This document shows, piece after piece, positions 27,054 through 36,236 of a stretch of 64,000 bases of DNA. Below the pieces are notes generated by a model that was not told the DNA's origin, ran no database searches, and was given only the letters and a program-made list of their open reading frames with translations. Both the position numbers and the translations under genes were made by a program. This stretch comes from UBA11891 sp049890035 (GTDB lineage: Bacteria > Bacteroidota > Bacteroidia > Flavobacteriales > Flavobacteriaceae). Within the stretch, counting starts at the first letter, position 1, and every line of letters starts with the position of its first letter. The DNA lies in the NCBI GenBank assembly GCA_049890035.1, contig JBMHCG010000033.1:17953-81952 (forward strand). Reading direction: 5' to 3'.

Positions 27054-28688
27054 TTACATCATACCCGGCATTCCACCACCGCCACCCATAGGAGGCATAG
27101 GAGGGGTTTCTTCCTTGATATCTACCAAAGCACATTCTGTGGTAAGAATCATTCCCGCTACAGAAGCAGCGTTTTCAAGAGCCACTCGGGTTACCTTTTT
27201 GGGATCAATGATACCTGCTTTCAGCATGTCGACGTAAGTTCCGTCTTTTGCATTGTACCCGTGATTGGTTTTTCCTTCCAAGACTTTGGAAACGACGACA
27301 GAACCTTCCCCACCAGAGTTTTCAACGATGGTACGCAAGGGTGATTCAATGGCTTTGTCAATAATTTGAACGCCAGTTTGTTCGTCTGGTGTGTCTGCTT
27401 TGAGTGATTCTAGAGCTTTCTTGGCATTGAGTAAAGCAACACCACCCCCAGCAACGATTCCCTCTTCGATGGCTGCACGTGTTGCATGGAGGGCGTCGTC
27501 AACGCGATCTTTTTTCTCTTTCATTTCAACTTCCGAAGGGGCCCCTACATAAAGTACTGCCACTCCACCAGCTAATTTGGCTAATCTTTCCTGAAGCTTT
27601 TCTTTGTCATAATCAGAAGTCGACGCTTCAATCTGAGATTTGATTTGTCCTACCCGTGCTTCGATAGCTGAAGCTTCTCCAGTTCCATTGACGACGGTTG
27701 TATTGTCCTTATCAATAGTTACTTTTTCAGCCGTACCCAACATGTCTATGGTTACATTTTCCAATGTAAATCCACGCTCTTCGGAAATTACAGTTCCACC
27801 CGTCAAGATGGCGATATCCTCCAACATGGCTTTTCTTCGGTCACCAAATCCAGGTGCTTTTACAGCAGCTATTTTAAGTGAGCCCCGAAGTTTGTTAACT
27901 ACTAATGTAGCCAGTGCTTCTCCATCTACGTCTTCTGCAATAATGAGCAACGGCTTGCCAGACTGAGCAACGGGTTCCAATACAGGAAGCAAATCCTTCA
28001 TGACCGATATTTTTTTGTCGTACAACAAAATGTAAGGAGCTTCTAAATCGGCTTCCATTTTTTCAGAATTGGTCACAAAGTAGGGTGATAAATAGCCTCT
28101 GTCAAATTGCATTCCTTCAACAACATCTACATAAGTGTCGGTTCCTTTGGCTTCTTCTACAGTAATGACTCCTTCTTTACCCACTTTTTCAAAAGCTTCT
28201 GTTATCAAACCACCAATGGTATTGTCATTGTTGGCAGAAATACTGGCTACTTGATGTATTTTTTCAGATGAATTACCTATTTCTTCTGATTGATCACCAA
28301 GGTTACTCACAATACTTTCTACTGCTTTATCGATCCCTCTTTTAAGATCCAAAGGATTGGCACCGGCTGCTACGTTTTTGAGTCCATCTCGAACAATGGC
28401 TTGCGCTAGAATAGTCGCAGTTGTAGTTCCATCTCCGGCAAGGTCATTGGTTTTAGAAGCAACTTCTTTGACCATTTGAGCCCCCATATTTTCTAGGGTA
28501 TCTTCCAATTCAATTTCTTTTGCAACACTGACTCCATCTTTGGTGACCTGGGGTGCGCCAAAAGATTTTCCAATGATTACATTTCTCCCTTTCGGACCTA
28601 AGGTTACTTTGACAGCATTGGCTAGGGCATCTACTCCGCGTTTGATGCCGTCCCGTGCTTCGATGTCAAATTCTATCTTCTTTGCCAT
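27054..28688 (-). CDS. groL: Chaperonin GroEL (60 kDa subunit)
   Basis: A 544-residue chaperonin. It has the expected nucleotide-binding motif GDGTTTATILAQAIV, the apical-domain segment VEGMQFDRGYLSPYFVTN, the ATPase element AGGVAVLYVGA, and the Gly-Met-rich tail ending MGGGGGMPGMM. It forms the 14-mer folding chamber with GroES in the cytoplasm. It follows groES by 18 bases and ends at a strong terminator. Confidence 0.98.
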   Translation of the reverse strand: MAKKIEFDIEARDGIKRGVDALANAVKVTLGPKGRNVIIGKSFGAPQVTKDGVSVAKEIELEDTLENMGAQMVKEVASKTNDLAGDGTTTATILAQAIVRDGLKNVAAGANPLDLKRGIDKAVESIVSNLGDQSEEIGNSSEKIHQVASISANNDNTIGGLITEAFEKVGKEGVITVEEAKGTDTYVDVVEGMQFDRGYLSPYFVTNSEKMEADLEAPYILLYDKKISVMKDLLPVLEPVAQSGKPLLIIAEDVDGEALATLVVNKLRGSLKIAAVKAPGFGDRRKAMLEDIAILTGGTVISEERGFTLENVTIDMLGTAEKVTIDKDNTTVVNGTGEASAIEARVGQIKSQIEASTSDYDKEKLQERLAKLAGGVAVLYVGAPSEVEMKEKKDRVDDALHATRAAIEEGIVAGGGVALLNAKKALESLKADTPDEQTGVQIIDKAIESPLRTIVENSGGEGSVVVSKVLEGKTNHGYNAKDGTYVDMLKAGIIDPKKVTRVALENAASVAGMILTTECALVDIKEETPPMPPMGGGGGMPGMM

Positions 28689-28706
28689 AATTATCTATTT
28701 TTTGAA

Positions 28707-28976
28707 TTATACAATTGCGAGCAAGTCGCTTTCTTTCATGATTAAATAATTTTTTCCCTCGTGTTGTAGCTCGGTACCTGCATATTTACCATACAATACG
28801 TTATCGCCAACGCTGACAGTAATAGGGTTTTCTTGGGTACCAGGCCCTACAGCTACGATCGAACCTTTTTGGGGTTTTTCTTTTGCTGTATCGGGAATAA
28901 TGATTCCAGAGGAAGTTGTTGTTTCTGCTGCCGCTGGCTCTACCAGTACTCGGTCAGCTAGGGGTTTGATATTCAT
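28707..28976 (-). CDS. groES: Co-chaperonin GroES
   Basis: An 89-residue co-chaperonin starting MNIKPLADRVLVEPAAAET, with the mobile loop near TTSSGIIIPDTAKEKPQKG and GDNVLYGKYAGTEL. Size and order (groES then groEL) are standard. Its promoter region carries two nested inverted repeats rather than a recognisable CIRCE element. Confidence 0.97.
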   Translation of the reverse strand: MNIKPLADRVLVEPAAAETTTSSGIIIPDTAKEKPQKGSIVAVGPGTQENPITVSVGDNVLYGKYAGTELQHEGKNYLIMKESDLLAIV

Positions 28977-29006
28977 AAAAGTGTTTTTTAAATTTTGAGT
29001 TCAATA

Positions 29007-29042
29007 GGCACAAACTATGCCACACCCTTGTGGGGGTGTCAA
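29007..29042 (-). promoter_or_regulatory. groESL promoter region with nested inverted repeats
   Basis: On the minus strand TTGACA (29037-29042) is followed by TAGTTTG (29011-29017), a near match to the -33/-7 consensus. An inverted repeat ACACCC-N6-GGGTGT (29022-29039) fills the spacer, and GGCA...TGCC (29007-29021) encloses the -7 box. The repeats could be an operator. The CIRCE sequence (TTAGCACTC-N9-GAGTGCTAA) is absent. Confidence 0.5.
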
Positions 29043-29047
29043 GGGTT

Positions 29048-29080
29048 GAAAAAAATGCCAGAGTGTCAGTTGTCTGGCAT
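29048..29080 (-). terminator. Rho-independent terminator after secG
   Basis: ATGCCAGA (29055-29062) pairs with TCTGGCAT (29073-29080), followed on the minus strand by a run of seven T. It separates the miaB-secG operon from groESL. Confidence 0.85.
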
Positions 29081-29090
29081 GCATCACTAT

Positions 29091-29429
29091 CTAATTGTTT
29101 GTTTCGGGTTCTTCAGGAATAGCCTCTGGGAGTGCTTGTGGAATGCTTTGCTCGACAGCTCCGTCTTGGATAAGCCGTGAATCTGACGCACGCTGTCCAC
29201 CGGGCAGTGCCATGCTTGACAATAGTATGAGGATCATTAATAAGGTAGCCAGTACCCATGTGCTACGGTCTAAAAAGTCAGTTGTTTTTTGGACACCTCC
29301 CATTTGTTGTCCCCCGCCACCGAAAGAAGAGGAAAGCCCCCCCCCTTTGGGGTTTTGAACCATTACCACGAGAATCAATAAAAAACATACGACTATGATC
29401 AGAGCGATAAAAATGGAAAACGTACTCAT
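29091..29429 (-). CDS. secG: Preprotein translocase subunit SecG
   Basis: A 112-residue protein with two membrane helices (about residues 3-22 and 55-75) around the SecG signature VVMVQNPKGGGLSSSFGGGGQQMGGVQKTTDFLDRSTW. It assists SecYE in protein export. It is last in the miaB operon and followed by a terminator. Confidence 0.94.
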   Translation of the reverse strand: MSTFSIFIALIIVVCFLLILVVMVQNPKGGGLSSSFGGGGQQMGGVQKTTDFLDRSTWVLATLLMILILLSSMALPGGQRASDSRLIQDGAVEQSIPQALPEAIPEEPETNN

Positions 29430-29435
29430 AATAAA

Positions 29436-30206
29436 TTATTGTTTGGCTTGCTGTAAGCGTTTGATTTCTTTAATCTGGCTTGCAAAGAAAGTGTTTTTTT
29501 CTGGATATTTCAAGCTGAGTATTTTGTAGGCTTGGAGGGCTTTGCTGTACTTGTGCTGTTGCATCAAAATTTTTGCCAGTGTTTCTGTCATCAATTCCTC
29601 TTTTGGAAGTTGTTGTTGGCTTGCAAGATCCGTTAGGGGAGCAATGGTGCTGGGGTTATTTATTTTTGGATTGTTTTCAATAAAAGCATCTATCAATTCC
29701 CATTTATTTTCTGCTGCATCCTTTTTTTGTTCCTGATTTTTGCTGATTTTTAGGTCTTTTTGGGGCATATTTGGGGCTCCGTTGCTGTGATCAAGCCAAT
29801 CTAAAAACGATCGCATGCTGGGATTGTCAGTTGCTGTTTTTGTAGTGGGTTTTCTCTTTTTTCTCGTATTGGAACTTTTTGTCTGTAACGCTTTTTTTCG
29901 GAATGATTTTTTTGAACGGGATGCGGTGGTTTTCTCTTTGGCTGGGGTTTTGATGGACTCTTTTTCTCCTTTGTTTTCAATTTCGAGCCAATCTTTAAAA
30001 GCAGCCCGATTGAAAGCATGTATAGCGGCTTGTTCGGTGATTCGTTCCGCATCTATTTTCTTTTGGGCTTGCGCAGCTTTTGCCAAATAAGCCCATGGGG
30101 TTGGGAAAAAAGGATAATTCTGGGTCCATTCTTCCAATAGAGTGAGTTGTTCCTTGCTTAGGGGATCAAATGTTTCAATTAATTTCTCAAAACGGTCCGC
30201 TACCAT
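29436..30206 (-). CDS. Hypothetical helical protein in the lptE-secG operon (TPR-like ends)
   Basis: A 256-residue protein without signal peptide or membrane segments. The N-terminal part (EQLTLLEEWTQNYPFFPTPWAYLAKAAQAQKK) and the C-terminal part (ETLAKILMQQHKYSKALQAYKILSLKYPEKNTFFASQIKEI) look like tetratricopeptide-type helix pairs. Between them, residues about 90-175, is a Lys/Ser/Thr-rich low-complexity linker. The last 2 codons overlap nothing downstream but its start overlaps lptE by 7 bases. A scaffold role linked to envelope export is suggested only by position. Confidence 0.77.
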   Translation of the reverse strand: MVADRFEKLIETFDPLSKEQLTLLEEWTQNYPFFPTPWAYLAKAAQAQKKIDAERITEQAAIHAFNRAAFKDWLEIENKGEKESIKTPAKEKTTASRSKKSFRKKALQTKSSNTRKKRKPTTKTATDNPSMRSFLDWLDHSNGAPNMPQKDLKISKNQEQKKDAAENKWELIDAFIENNPKINNPSTIAPLTDLASQQQLPKEELMTETLAKILMQQHKYSKALQAYKILSLKYPEKNTFFASQIKEIKRLQQAKQ

Positions 30207-30739
30207 TTGGCCAATGTATCGTTAAATATATCCTGAGTAATCCGATCAAAAATATCTTTTAAAGCGGCATCACGGACATCGTAGACTTGCAAATCAGCTG
30301 GAAAGTCATAAAAAAAAGAATAACTTTTTTCCATATCATCCTCCTCGTTTTTGGTATTGAAATAGCGAAGTTTCACAGACATTTTCAGACGGTTTTGTGC
30401 CGCTTTTATGTCAGCCGTAGCGGCCATAGGAGTTACACTATACTCTGTAATTTCACCTTCATAAATAAGGTCGCCCCCAGAATTCACTAGTGATAAATTG
30501 GTTTGATTCAATAGCAAGTCTTGTAAGGCAATGGTAAAGTCGCGGTCCAATCCCGGTTCAACCGTTGAGCCCGGTCGATTTCCTGCCTGGTTTTCAAAAT
30601 AGTTGACCTGGAATGTTTCCGTCCCGGGCGGAATCGAAGCCCCAGTGAAAGAGTAGATACCACAACTACACGGCAAAAAACTCAAGAAAAGCACAACCAG
30701 TACTCTATGACGGCTACCATATTTATTCTTCATCTTCAT
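30200..30739 (-). CDS. lptE: LptE-like LPS-assembly lipoprotein
   Basis: A 179-residue lipoprotein: basic and hydrophobic start (HRVLVVLFLSFLPCSCGIYSF) with the lipobox cysteine in PCSC, then the region TFQVNYFENQAGNRPGSTVEPGLDRDFTIALQDLLLNQTNLSLV typical of the Bacteroidota LptE family. It would plug LptD and help insert LPS in the outer membrane. LptD is not in the window. It overlaps the sigma-54-type activator gene by 17 bases, which argues for tight co-expression. Confidence 0.88.
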   Translation of the reverse strand: MKMKNKYGSRHRVLVVLFLSFLPCSCGIYSFTGASIPPGTETFQVNYFENQAGNRPGSTVEPGLDRDFTIALQDLLLNQTNLSLVNSGGDLIYEGEITEYSVTPMAATADIKAAQNRLKMSVKLRYFNTKNEEDDMEKSYSFFYDFPADLQVYDVRDAALKDIFDRITQDIFNDTLAKW

Positions 30740-31991
30740 TCAAATCGAATTGTTTGATTTTTCGATATAAAGTTCGTTCAGAAATGCCAAGTTCTTCCGC
30801 TGCTTTTTTTCTTCGACCATTACTACGCTGTAGGGCTCTACGAATCATTTCTACTTCCTTTTCCTGTAAAGATAGCGGCTCTTCTTCTTCAATGGTTTCA
30901 ACGAATTGGTATTTGTCATCAGCTTGTTTTGCATGCGTTGCCTCGATTTCTGGTGTGGCAACAGGCAGGGCTTCAAAACTCTCGGAAGATTCTTTTTGAT
31001 TTGTAGTACCAAAGATTTTATTGATCAAAGTTTCGTTTTTTTCTTTGAATTGAGGTTGGTCTTCGGCTTCCAACAAATCCTGTGTGAGTTGTTTCAAGTC
31101 ATTGATGTCCGATTTCATATCAAAGAGTACTTTATACAAAATCTCACGTTCAGAAGAAAAATCACTTTTTGCTTTTTCTGTTTCTATCAATGCGGGTAGC
31201 TGAGCTTTGTCACTTGGAAGATAATTTCGCAGCTTTTCAGGGTCTATCATTCGCTCTTTTTCCAAGACGGACATCTGTTCAGCAACGTTGCGCAATTGAC
31301 GAATATTACCACTCCATCGGTGCTGACTGAGTAATTGCTGTGCGCTTTCATCCAATCGAAGTGCTGGCATTCGATATTTTTCAGCAAAATCCGCCGCAAA
31401 CTTTCGAAATAGTAGATGTATGTCTTCTTTGCGATCTCTGAGTGGGGGGATATGAATTTCTACTGTACTTAATCGATAGTATAAGTCTTCACGGAATTTA
31501 TTTTTTTGTATGGCTTCGTGCATTTTAACGTTGGTGGCAGCAACGATTCGGACATTGGTTTTCTGCACTTTCGATGAACCTACTTTAAAAAATTCCCCGT
31601 TTTCCAGGACGCGTAGTAACCGTACTTGGGTAGGGAGGGGGAGTTCCCCAACTTCATCTAGAAAAATGGTACCGCCGTCAGCTTCTTCAAAATAGCCACT
31701 TCGGGTACTGGTAGCTCCCGTAAATGCCCCTTTTTCATGTCCAAAAAGTTCACTGTCAATGGTTCCTTCAGGAATGGCACCACAATTCACAGCAATATAT
31801 TTAGCATGTTTGCGCGCCGAATATTGATGAATAATCTTCGGGATGTTTTCTTTTCCAACACCACTCTCTCCTGTTACTAAAACAGATATTTCTGTGGCTG
31901 CTACACGGAGTGCTTTTTCCAGAGCACGATTGAGACCTGGATGATTCCCGATGATTCCAAAACGTTGTTTTACTTGTTGAATGTTATCCAT
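30723..31991 (-). CDS. Sigma-54-interacting transcriptional activator without receiver domain
   Basis: A 422-residue AAA+ enhancer-binding protein. The ATPase domain starts only about 25 residues in: Walker A GESGVGKE, the sigma-54-contacting GAFTGA motif (FGHEKGAFTGATSTRSGYF), Walker B GGTIFLDEVGEL and the arginine-finger region IRQLRNVAEQ. A variable linker follows, then a Fis-type helix-turn-helix at the C-terminus (RRKKAAEELGISERTLYRKIKQF). There is no receiver, PAS or GAF sensor, so activity must be controlled by level, partners or the linker. It stands between miaB and lptE, a conserved flavobacterial position. Confidence 0.92.
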   Translation of the reverse strand: MDNIQQVKQRFGIIGNHPGLNRALEKALRVAATEISVLVTGESGVGKENIPKIIHQYSARKHAKYIAVNCGAIPEGTIDSELFGHEKGAFTGATSTRSGYFEEADGGTIFLDEVGELPLPTQVRLLRVLENGEFFKVGSSKVQKTNVRIVAATNVKMHEAIQKNKFREDLYYRLSTVEIHIPPLRDRKEDIHLLFRKFAADFAEKYRMPALRLDESAQQLLSQHRWSGNIRQLRNVAEQMSVLEKERMIDPEKLRNYLPSDKAQLPALIETEKAKSDFSSEREILYKVLFDMKSDINDLKQLTQDLLEAEDQPQFKEKNETLINKIFGTTNQKESSESFEALPVATPEIEATHAKQADDKYQFVETIEEEEPLSLQEKEVEMIRRALQRSNGRRKKAAEELGISERTLYRKIKQFDLNEDEE

Positions 31992-32003
31992 GATTTGAGG
32001 AGT

Positions 32004-33515
32004 CTATATTCTATCCGAATGCCCTTGAGCCGTTCCAATCAGAGTGGTAGCTGTAGCCGAATCGACAGTTACTTCGACAAAGTCACCTACCTGATAATTT
32101 TCTTTTGGAAAAACAACAACAGTATTTTGAGTGGTTCGTCCACTCCAGTGTGTATCTGATTTTTTTGAGGATTTTTCAATCAGAACACAAACCGTCTTAC
32201 CTATATAACGTTGGGTGCAAATCTTACTGTGTTGCTGTTGCAAAGCAATGATTTCGTTGAGGCGTCTTTTTTTTACGTCTTCTGGTATGTCGTCTACAAT
32301 CTTCCGGGCCGCTAAGGTCCCCGGTCTCTCGGAATAAGCAAACATAAATCCAAAGTCGTATTGGACAAACCGCATTAGGTCTAATGTATCTTGATGGTCT
32401 TCCTCTGTTTCGGTGGGAAAACCAGCTATCATATCATGCGACAAACCACATTCGGGCAGAATGGAACGAATGTTTCGGATGAGTTCAAAATAGTCTTCTC
32501 GTGTGTGCAATCGATTCATTTTTTGAAGGATGCGGTTGCTACCCGATTGAACGGGCAGGTGGATGTAGTTGCAAATGTTATCATACTTCGCCATGGTATG
32601 CAACACCTCAAGTGACATGTCCTGGGGATTGGAAGTAGAAAAACGAATGCGCATATGCGGTTGCGCCTCCGCTACCAGTTGCAATAATTTTGAAAAATCA
32701 ACTGCTGTTTTTTGTTGGAGTGGACTTGCCTTTTTAAAGTCTTTTTTCAGCCCTCCGCCGTACCATAAATAGCTATCAACGTTCTGGCCTAACAGTGTAA
32801 TTTCTTTGAAGCCCTGTTCTGCTAAAGTCGCAATTTCTTGCAATATACTTTTGGGATCTCGGCTCCGTTCGCGGCCTCGTGTAAATGGGACAACACAAAA
32901 GGTGCACATATTGTCACAACCTCTTGTGATGGTTACAAAAGCACTCACTCCATTCGAAGACAAGCGAATCGGTGCAATATCTCCATAGGTTTCTTCTTTG
33001 GAAAGTAACACATTAACTGCTTCTCTGTTGGCCTCTGCTTCTTTTAAAAGATGGGGTAAGTCTTTGTAGGCGTCTGGCCCCACAACCAGATCAACAATTT
33101 TTTCTTCTTCGAGGAATTTGTGTTTAAGGCGTTCTGCCATACAACCCAAAACACCAACTTTGACACCTTTATTATTTTTTTTTATGTGCTGAAAATGAGA
33201 CAATCGATTTCGTACTGTTTGTTCTGCCTTTTCACGTATTGAGCAAGTATTGACCAAAATCAAATCGGCCTTGTCAAGGCTTTCTGTGGTTTGATACCCT
33301 TCTTTTTTAAGTATGGAAGCAACAACCTCGCTATCAGAAAAATTCATTTGACACCCATACGATTCGATGTACAAATTTTTGACCCCTTGATTGGAGGGAT
33401 TGTCTGGCAAGACTTCGCCATTGAATGCATTCGGGTCTTTTGGAAGGGTATTCGATTGGCTTGGATCCAAATAGTCTTCTGATACAAATAAATGGGCTTT
33501 GCTTTTTGTTGTCAT
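32004..33515 (-). CDS. miaB: tRNA-2-methylthio-N6-dimethylallyladenosine synthase MiaB
   Basis: A 503-residue radical-SAM methylthiotransferase that modifies A37 of tRNAs reading U-starting codons. The N-terminal UPF0004 domain (YIESYGCQMNFSDSEVV, ILVNTCSIREKAEQ, VGVLGCMAERLK) holds the three cysteines of the auxiliary cluster. The radical-SAM domain has TRGCDNMCTFCVVPFTRGRE, and a TRAM domain ends the protein. A roughly 45-residue N-terminal extension precedes the core, as in other Bacteroidota members. It heads the operon miaB-activator-lptE-TPR-secG. Confidence 0.97.
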   Translation of the reverse strand: MTTKSKAHLFVSEDYLDPSQSNTLPKDPNAFNGEVLPDNPSNQGVKNLYIESYGCQMNFSDSEVVASILKKEGYQTTESLDKADLILVNTCSIREKAEQTVRNRLSHFQHIKKNNKGVKVGVLGCMAERLKHKFLEEEKIVDLVVGPDAYKDLPHLLKEAEANREAVNVLLSKEETYGDIAPIRLSSNGVSAFVTITRGCDNMCTFCVVPFTRGRERSRDPKSILQEIATLAEQGFKEITLLGQNVDSYLWYGGGLKKDFKKASPLQQKTAVDFSKLLQLVAEAQPHMRIRFSTSNPQDMSLEVLHTMAKYDNICNYIHLPVQSGSNRILQKMNRLHTREDYFELIRNIRSILPECGLSHDMIAGFPTETEEDHQDTLDLMRFVQYDFGFMFAYSERPGTLAARKIVDDIPEDVKKRRLNEIIALQQQHSKICTQRYIGKTVCVLIEKSSKKSDTHWSGRTTQNTVVVFPKENYQVGDFVEVTVDSATATTLIGTAQGHSDRI

Positions 33516-33554
33516 TTTTTACGATTGATCTTTCGCAATAGCATTTTCAACTAA

Positions 33555-33562
33555 CAAAATTA
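33555..33562 (-). promoter_or_regulatory. -7 promoter element for the miaB operon
   Basis: TAATTTTG on the minus strand, a full TAnnTTTG match 39 bases upstream of the miaB ATG. Confidence 0.42.
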
Positions 33563-33599
33563 CATAAAGTATCCAAACACTGAAAATTTGTCAGGTGTT

Positions 33600-33635
33600 A
33601 TGGCAGTTACAACCACTAATTTTTTAAACTGCCAT
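33600..33635. repeat. Nine-base inverted repeat in the miaB/topA divergent gap
   Basis: ATGGCAGTT (33600-33608) and AACTGCCAT (33627-33635) are perfectly complementary around an 18-base AT-rich centre. The gap of 246 bases between the two divergent genes contains no open reading frame of note. It could be an operator or a weak terminator-like hairpin; no function is shown. Confidence 0.45.
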
Positions 33636-33761
33636 TGCATTAAAATTGGAATCGTAAATGCATTTATAGGACAAATAAATTGATCTATTGGTTCAGCGTT
33701 TTTATTTTGGAAAACACGTACTAAAAAAAACTAGCTACTTTTACAACGAAAAAAAGAGTGT

Positions 33762-36236
33762 ATGGCCAAGAATCTTGTCATCGTTGAGTCTCCTGCCAAA
33801 GCAAAGACAATTGAAAAATATTTGGGTAAAAATTATAAAGTTGTCTCCAGTTACGGACACATTTCTGATTTACCCTCCAATGAATTGGGTGTTGATGTAG
33901 AGAAAGGATTTGCCCCCAAGTACATTGTATCTTCGGATAAGAAAAAAGTAGTAAATGAACTCAAATCCCACGCAAAAAAAGCTGAAACCGTCTGGTTGGC
34001 TAGTGATGAAGACCGAGAGGGGGAAGCAATAGCCTGGCATTTGGCTGAAAATTTAAAATTAAATCCTTCCCAAACCAAACGGATTGTTTTTCACGAAATC
34101 ACCAAAAATGCCATCCTTAAAGCGATTGATAATCCACGAACGATTGATTACAATCTTGTAAATGCACAACAGGCTCGTCGGGTATTGGATCGATTGGTGG
34201 GGTACGAATTATCACCGGTATTGTGGCGCAAAGTCAAAGGTGGCCTATCGGCAGGTCGTGTCCAATCCGTGGCAGTTCGTTTGATCGTAGAACGCGAACG
34301 GCAGATTCAAGATTTTCAACCCGAACAATCTTTCAAAACAGAAGCACGGTTCCTAACCCCCTCAGACAAATCCATTCGAGCCCAACTCGCCCGTGTTTTT
34401 TCCAATGCAGAAGAAACCGAAGCTTTCCTGAAAACAAATAGTCAGGCTACTTTTGAGGTCGCTTCAGTGGAAACCAAACCGGCTCAAAAACATCCAACAG
34501 CACCTTTTACTACTTCAACTTTACAGCAAGAGGCTTCAAGAAAATTGTATTTTTCTGTAAGTAAAACAATGACCTTAGCCCAACGTTTGTATGAAGCGGG
34601 GCTGATAACCTACATGCGAACTGATAGTGTCAATTTATCTCAGGAAGCGTTGCAACAAGCGCAGCAGCAAATTGAGAAGCAATTTGGTCCCGAGTATGTA
34701 AAAACCCGTGTATTTTCAACTAAAAATAAAGGCGCTCAGGAAGCGCACGAAGCCATCCGACCGACTGACTTATCTCGAACGCAAATAACTGCTGACGCGG
34801 ATCAAGCCCGCTTGTACGACTTAATTTGGAAGCGAACCATTGCGTCCCAGATGAGTTCTGCTAAATTAGAACGAACCCAGTTAAAGATCCAATCAACAGC
34901 CCATCAGGAAGTCTTTCAAGCCAAAGGTGAGGTGCTCTTATTTGATGGCTTTCTCAAGGTATACCTAGAAGGCACAGACGATGAAGATGAAGAGGCGCAA
35001 GGTATTCTTCCTGCTGTTTCTGTTGGCGATATATTACAACTTAGTAGCATGCAAGCGATCCAACGTTTTTCAAGACCCCCCGCTCGTTATACGGAAGCGA
35101 GCCTGGTAAAAAAACTGGAAGAGTTGGGTATTGGACGCCCCTCTACCTACGCCCCCACAATATCCACTGTGCAAAGTAGAAAATACGTTGAAAAAGGGAC
35201 TGAAGAAGGGCAAAAGCGAAGCTATTTATTGATGACACTCAATAAAGATAGCGTTAGCAAGAAAGAACTTACAGAACATGTAGGGGCCAATAAAGGCAAG
35301 TTAATCCCGACGGATATTGGTGCAATAGTGAATGATTTTCTTGTCTCCAATTTTGAATCCATATTGGATTTTGGTTTCACGGCACAGGTTGAACAGCGAT
35401 TTGATGCCATCGCTGAAGGCAGTCAAGATTGGTCTCAGATGATTGAAGGATTTTATGAAAATTTCCATGAGACAGTCAATCATGTAAAGGAAAATGCTCA
35501 GCGTGAATCTGGGGAGCGAGAGCTGGGTATCCATCCCGAATACCGGCGCCCAGTCAAAGTTCGCTTGGGTAAATATGGCCCCATCGCTCAGATTGGCAAC
35601 CCTGAGGACAATGATAAACCTATTTTTGCAAGTCTGGCACCAGGTCAGCAGTTAAGTTCCATTACCTTGGAACAAGCCCTAGAATTATTTAAGCTACCCA
35701 AAGATTTAGGGGAATACGAGGGCGAGATAATAACGGTAAACAACGGTCGTTATGGGCCCTATGTCAAGTTGGGATCGTTGTTTGTTTCCCTTCCTAAAGA
35801 CACCGCCCCAACGAGTGTTGACCGAGAGCAAGCCATTGCATTGATTGAAGAAAAGAAAAAGGCCGACGCTCCCATCGCGTTTTATGAAGAGTTACCCGTT
35901 TCAAAAGGGGTAGGGCGGTTTGGTCCCTTTCTGAAATGGAATGGAATGTTTATCAATGTGAACAAGAAATACAATTTTGATGCACTTTCCCAAGCAGATG
36001 TAAATACGTTAATTGAAGAAAAAATTCAAAAAGAAAAAGATAAAATTATTCACGTTTGGGAATCGGAAGGGATTCGAATTGAGAAAGCGCGTTGGGGACG
36101 CTCCAACATTATTAAAGGAAAACAAAAAGTAGAGCTTAGCAAGGATATTGACCCATCGAAAATTAGTCTTAAAGAGGCACTTGCCTACTTAGAAGCAGCA
36201 GCACCTAAAACAAAAAAAAAGAAGAAAACTAAATAA
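33762..36236 (+). CDS. topA: DNA topoisomerase I
   Basis: An 824-residue type IA topoisomerase that relaxes negative supercoils. It begins MAKNLVIVESPAKAKTIEKYLG with the TOPRIM glutamate and has ASDEDREGEAIAWHL with the acidic triad. The active-site tyrosine is Tyr284 in ITYMRTDSVNLS. Instead of zinc ribbons, the C-terminus has three short repeats (YGPIAQIGN, YGPYVKLGS, FGPFLKWNG) and a lysine-rich tail. The stop overlaps the next ATG by one base (TAATG), so the arginase-like gene is coupled to it. Confidence 0.97.
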   Translation: MAKNLVIVESPAKAKTIEKYLGKNYKVVSSYGHISDLPSNELGVDVEKGFAPKYIVSSDKKKVVNELKSHAKKAETVWLASDEDREGEAIAWHLAENLKLNPSQTKRIVFHEITKNAILKAIDNPRTIDYNLVNAQQARRVLDRLVGYELSPVLWRKVKGGLSAGRVQSVAVRLIVERERQIQDFQPEQSFKTEARFLTPSDKSIRAQLARVFSNAEETEAFLKTNSQATFEVASVETKPAQKHPTAPFTTSTLQQEASRKLYFSVSKTMTLAQRLYEAGLITYMRTDSVNLSQEALQQAQQQIEKQFGPEYVKTRVFSTKNKGAQEAHEAIRPTDLSRTQITADADQARLYDLIWKRTIASQMSSAKLERTQLKIQSTAHQEVFQAKGEVLLFDGFLKVYLEGTDDEDEEAQGILPAVSVGDILQLSSMQAIQRFSRPPARYTEASLVKKLEELGIGRPSTYAPTISTVQSRKYVEKGTEEGQKRSYLLMTLNKDSVSKKELTEHVGANKGKLIPTDIGAIVNDFLVSNFESILDFGFTAQVEQRFDAIAEGSQDWSQMIEGFYENFHETVNHVKENAQRESGERELGIHPEYRRPVKVRLGKYGPIAQIGNPEDNDKPIFASLAPGQQLSSITLEQALELFKLPKDLGEYEGEIITVNNGRYGPYVKLGSLFVSLPKDTAPTSVDREQAIALIEEKKKADAPIAFYEELPVSKGVGRFGPFLKWNGMFINVNKKYNFDALSQADVNTLIEEKIQKEKDKIIHVWESEGIRIEKARWGRSNIIKGKQKVELSKDIDPSKISLKEALAYLEAAAPKTKKKKKTK

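Noticed and set aside
29007..29042. CIRCE element before groESL
   Set aside because: The inverted repeats do not match TTAGCACTC-N9-GAGTGCTAA in sequence or spacing.
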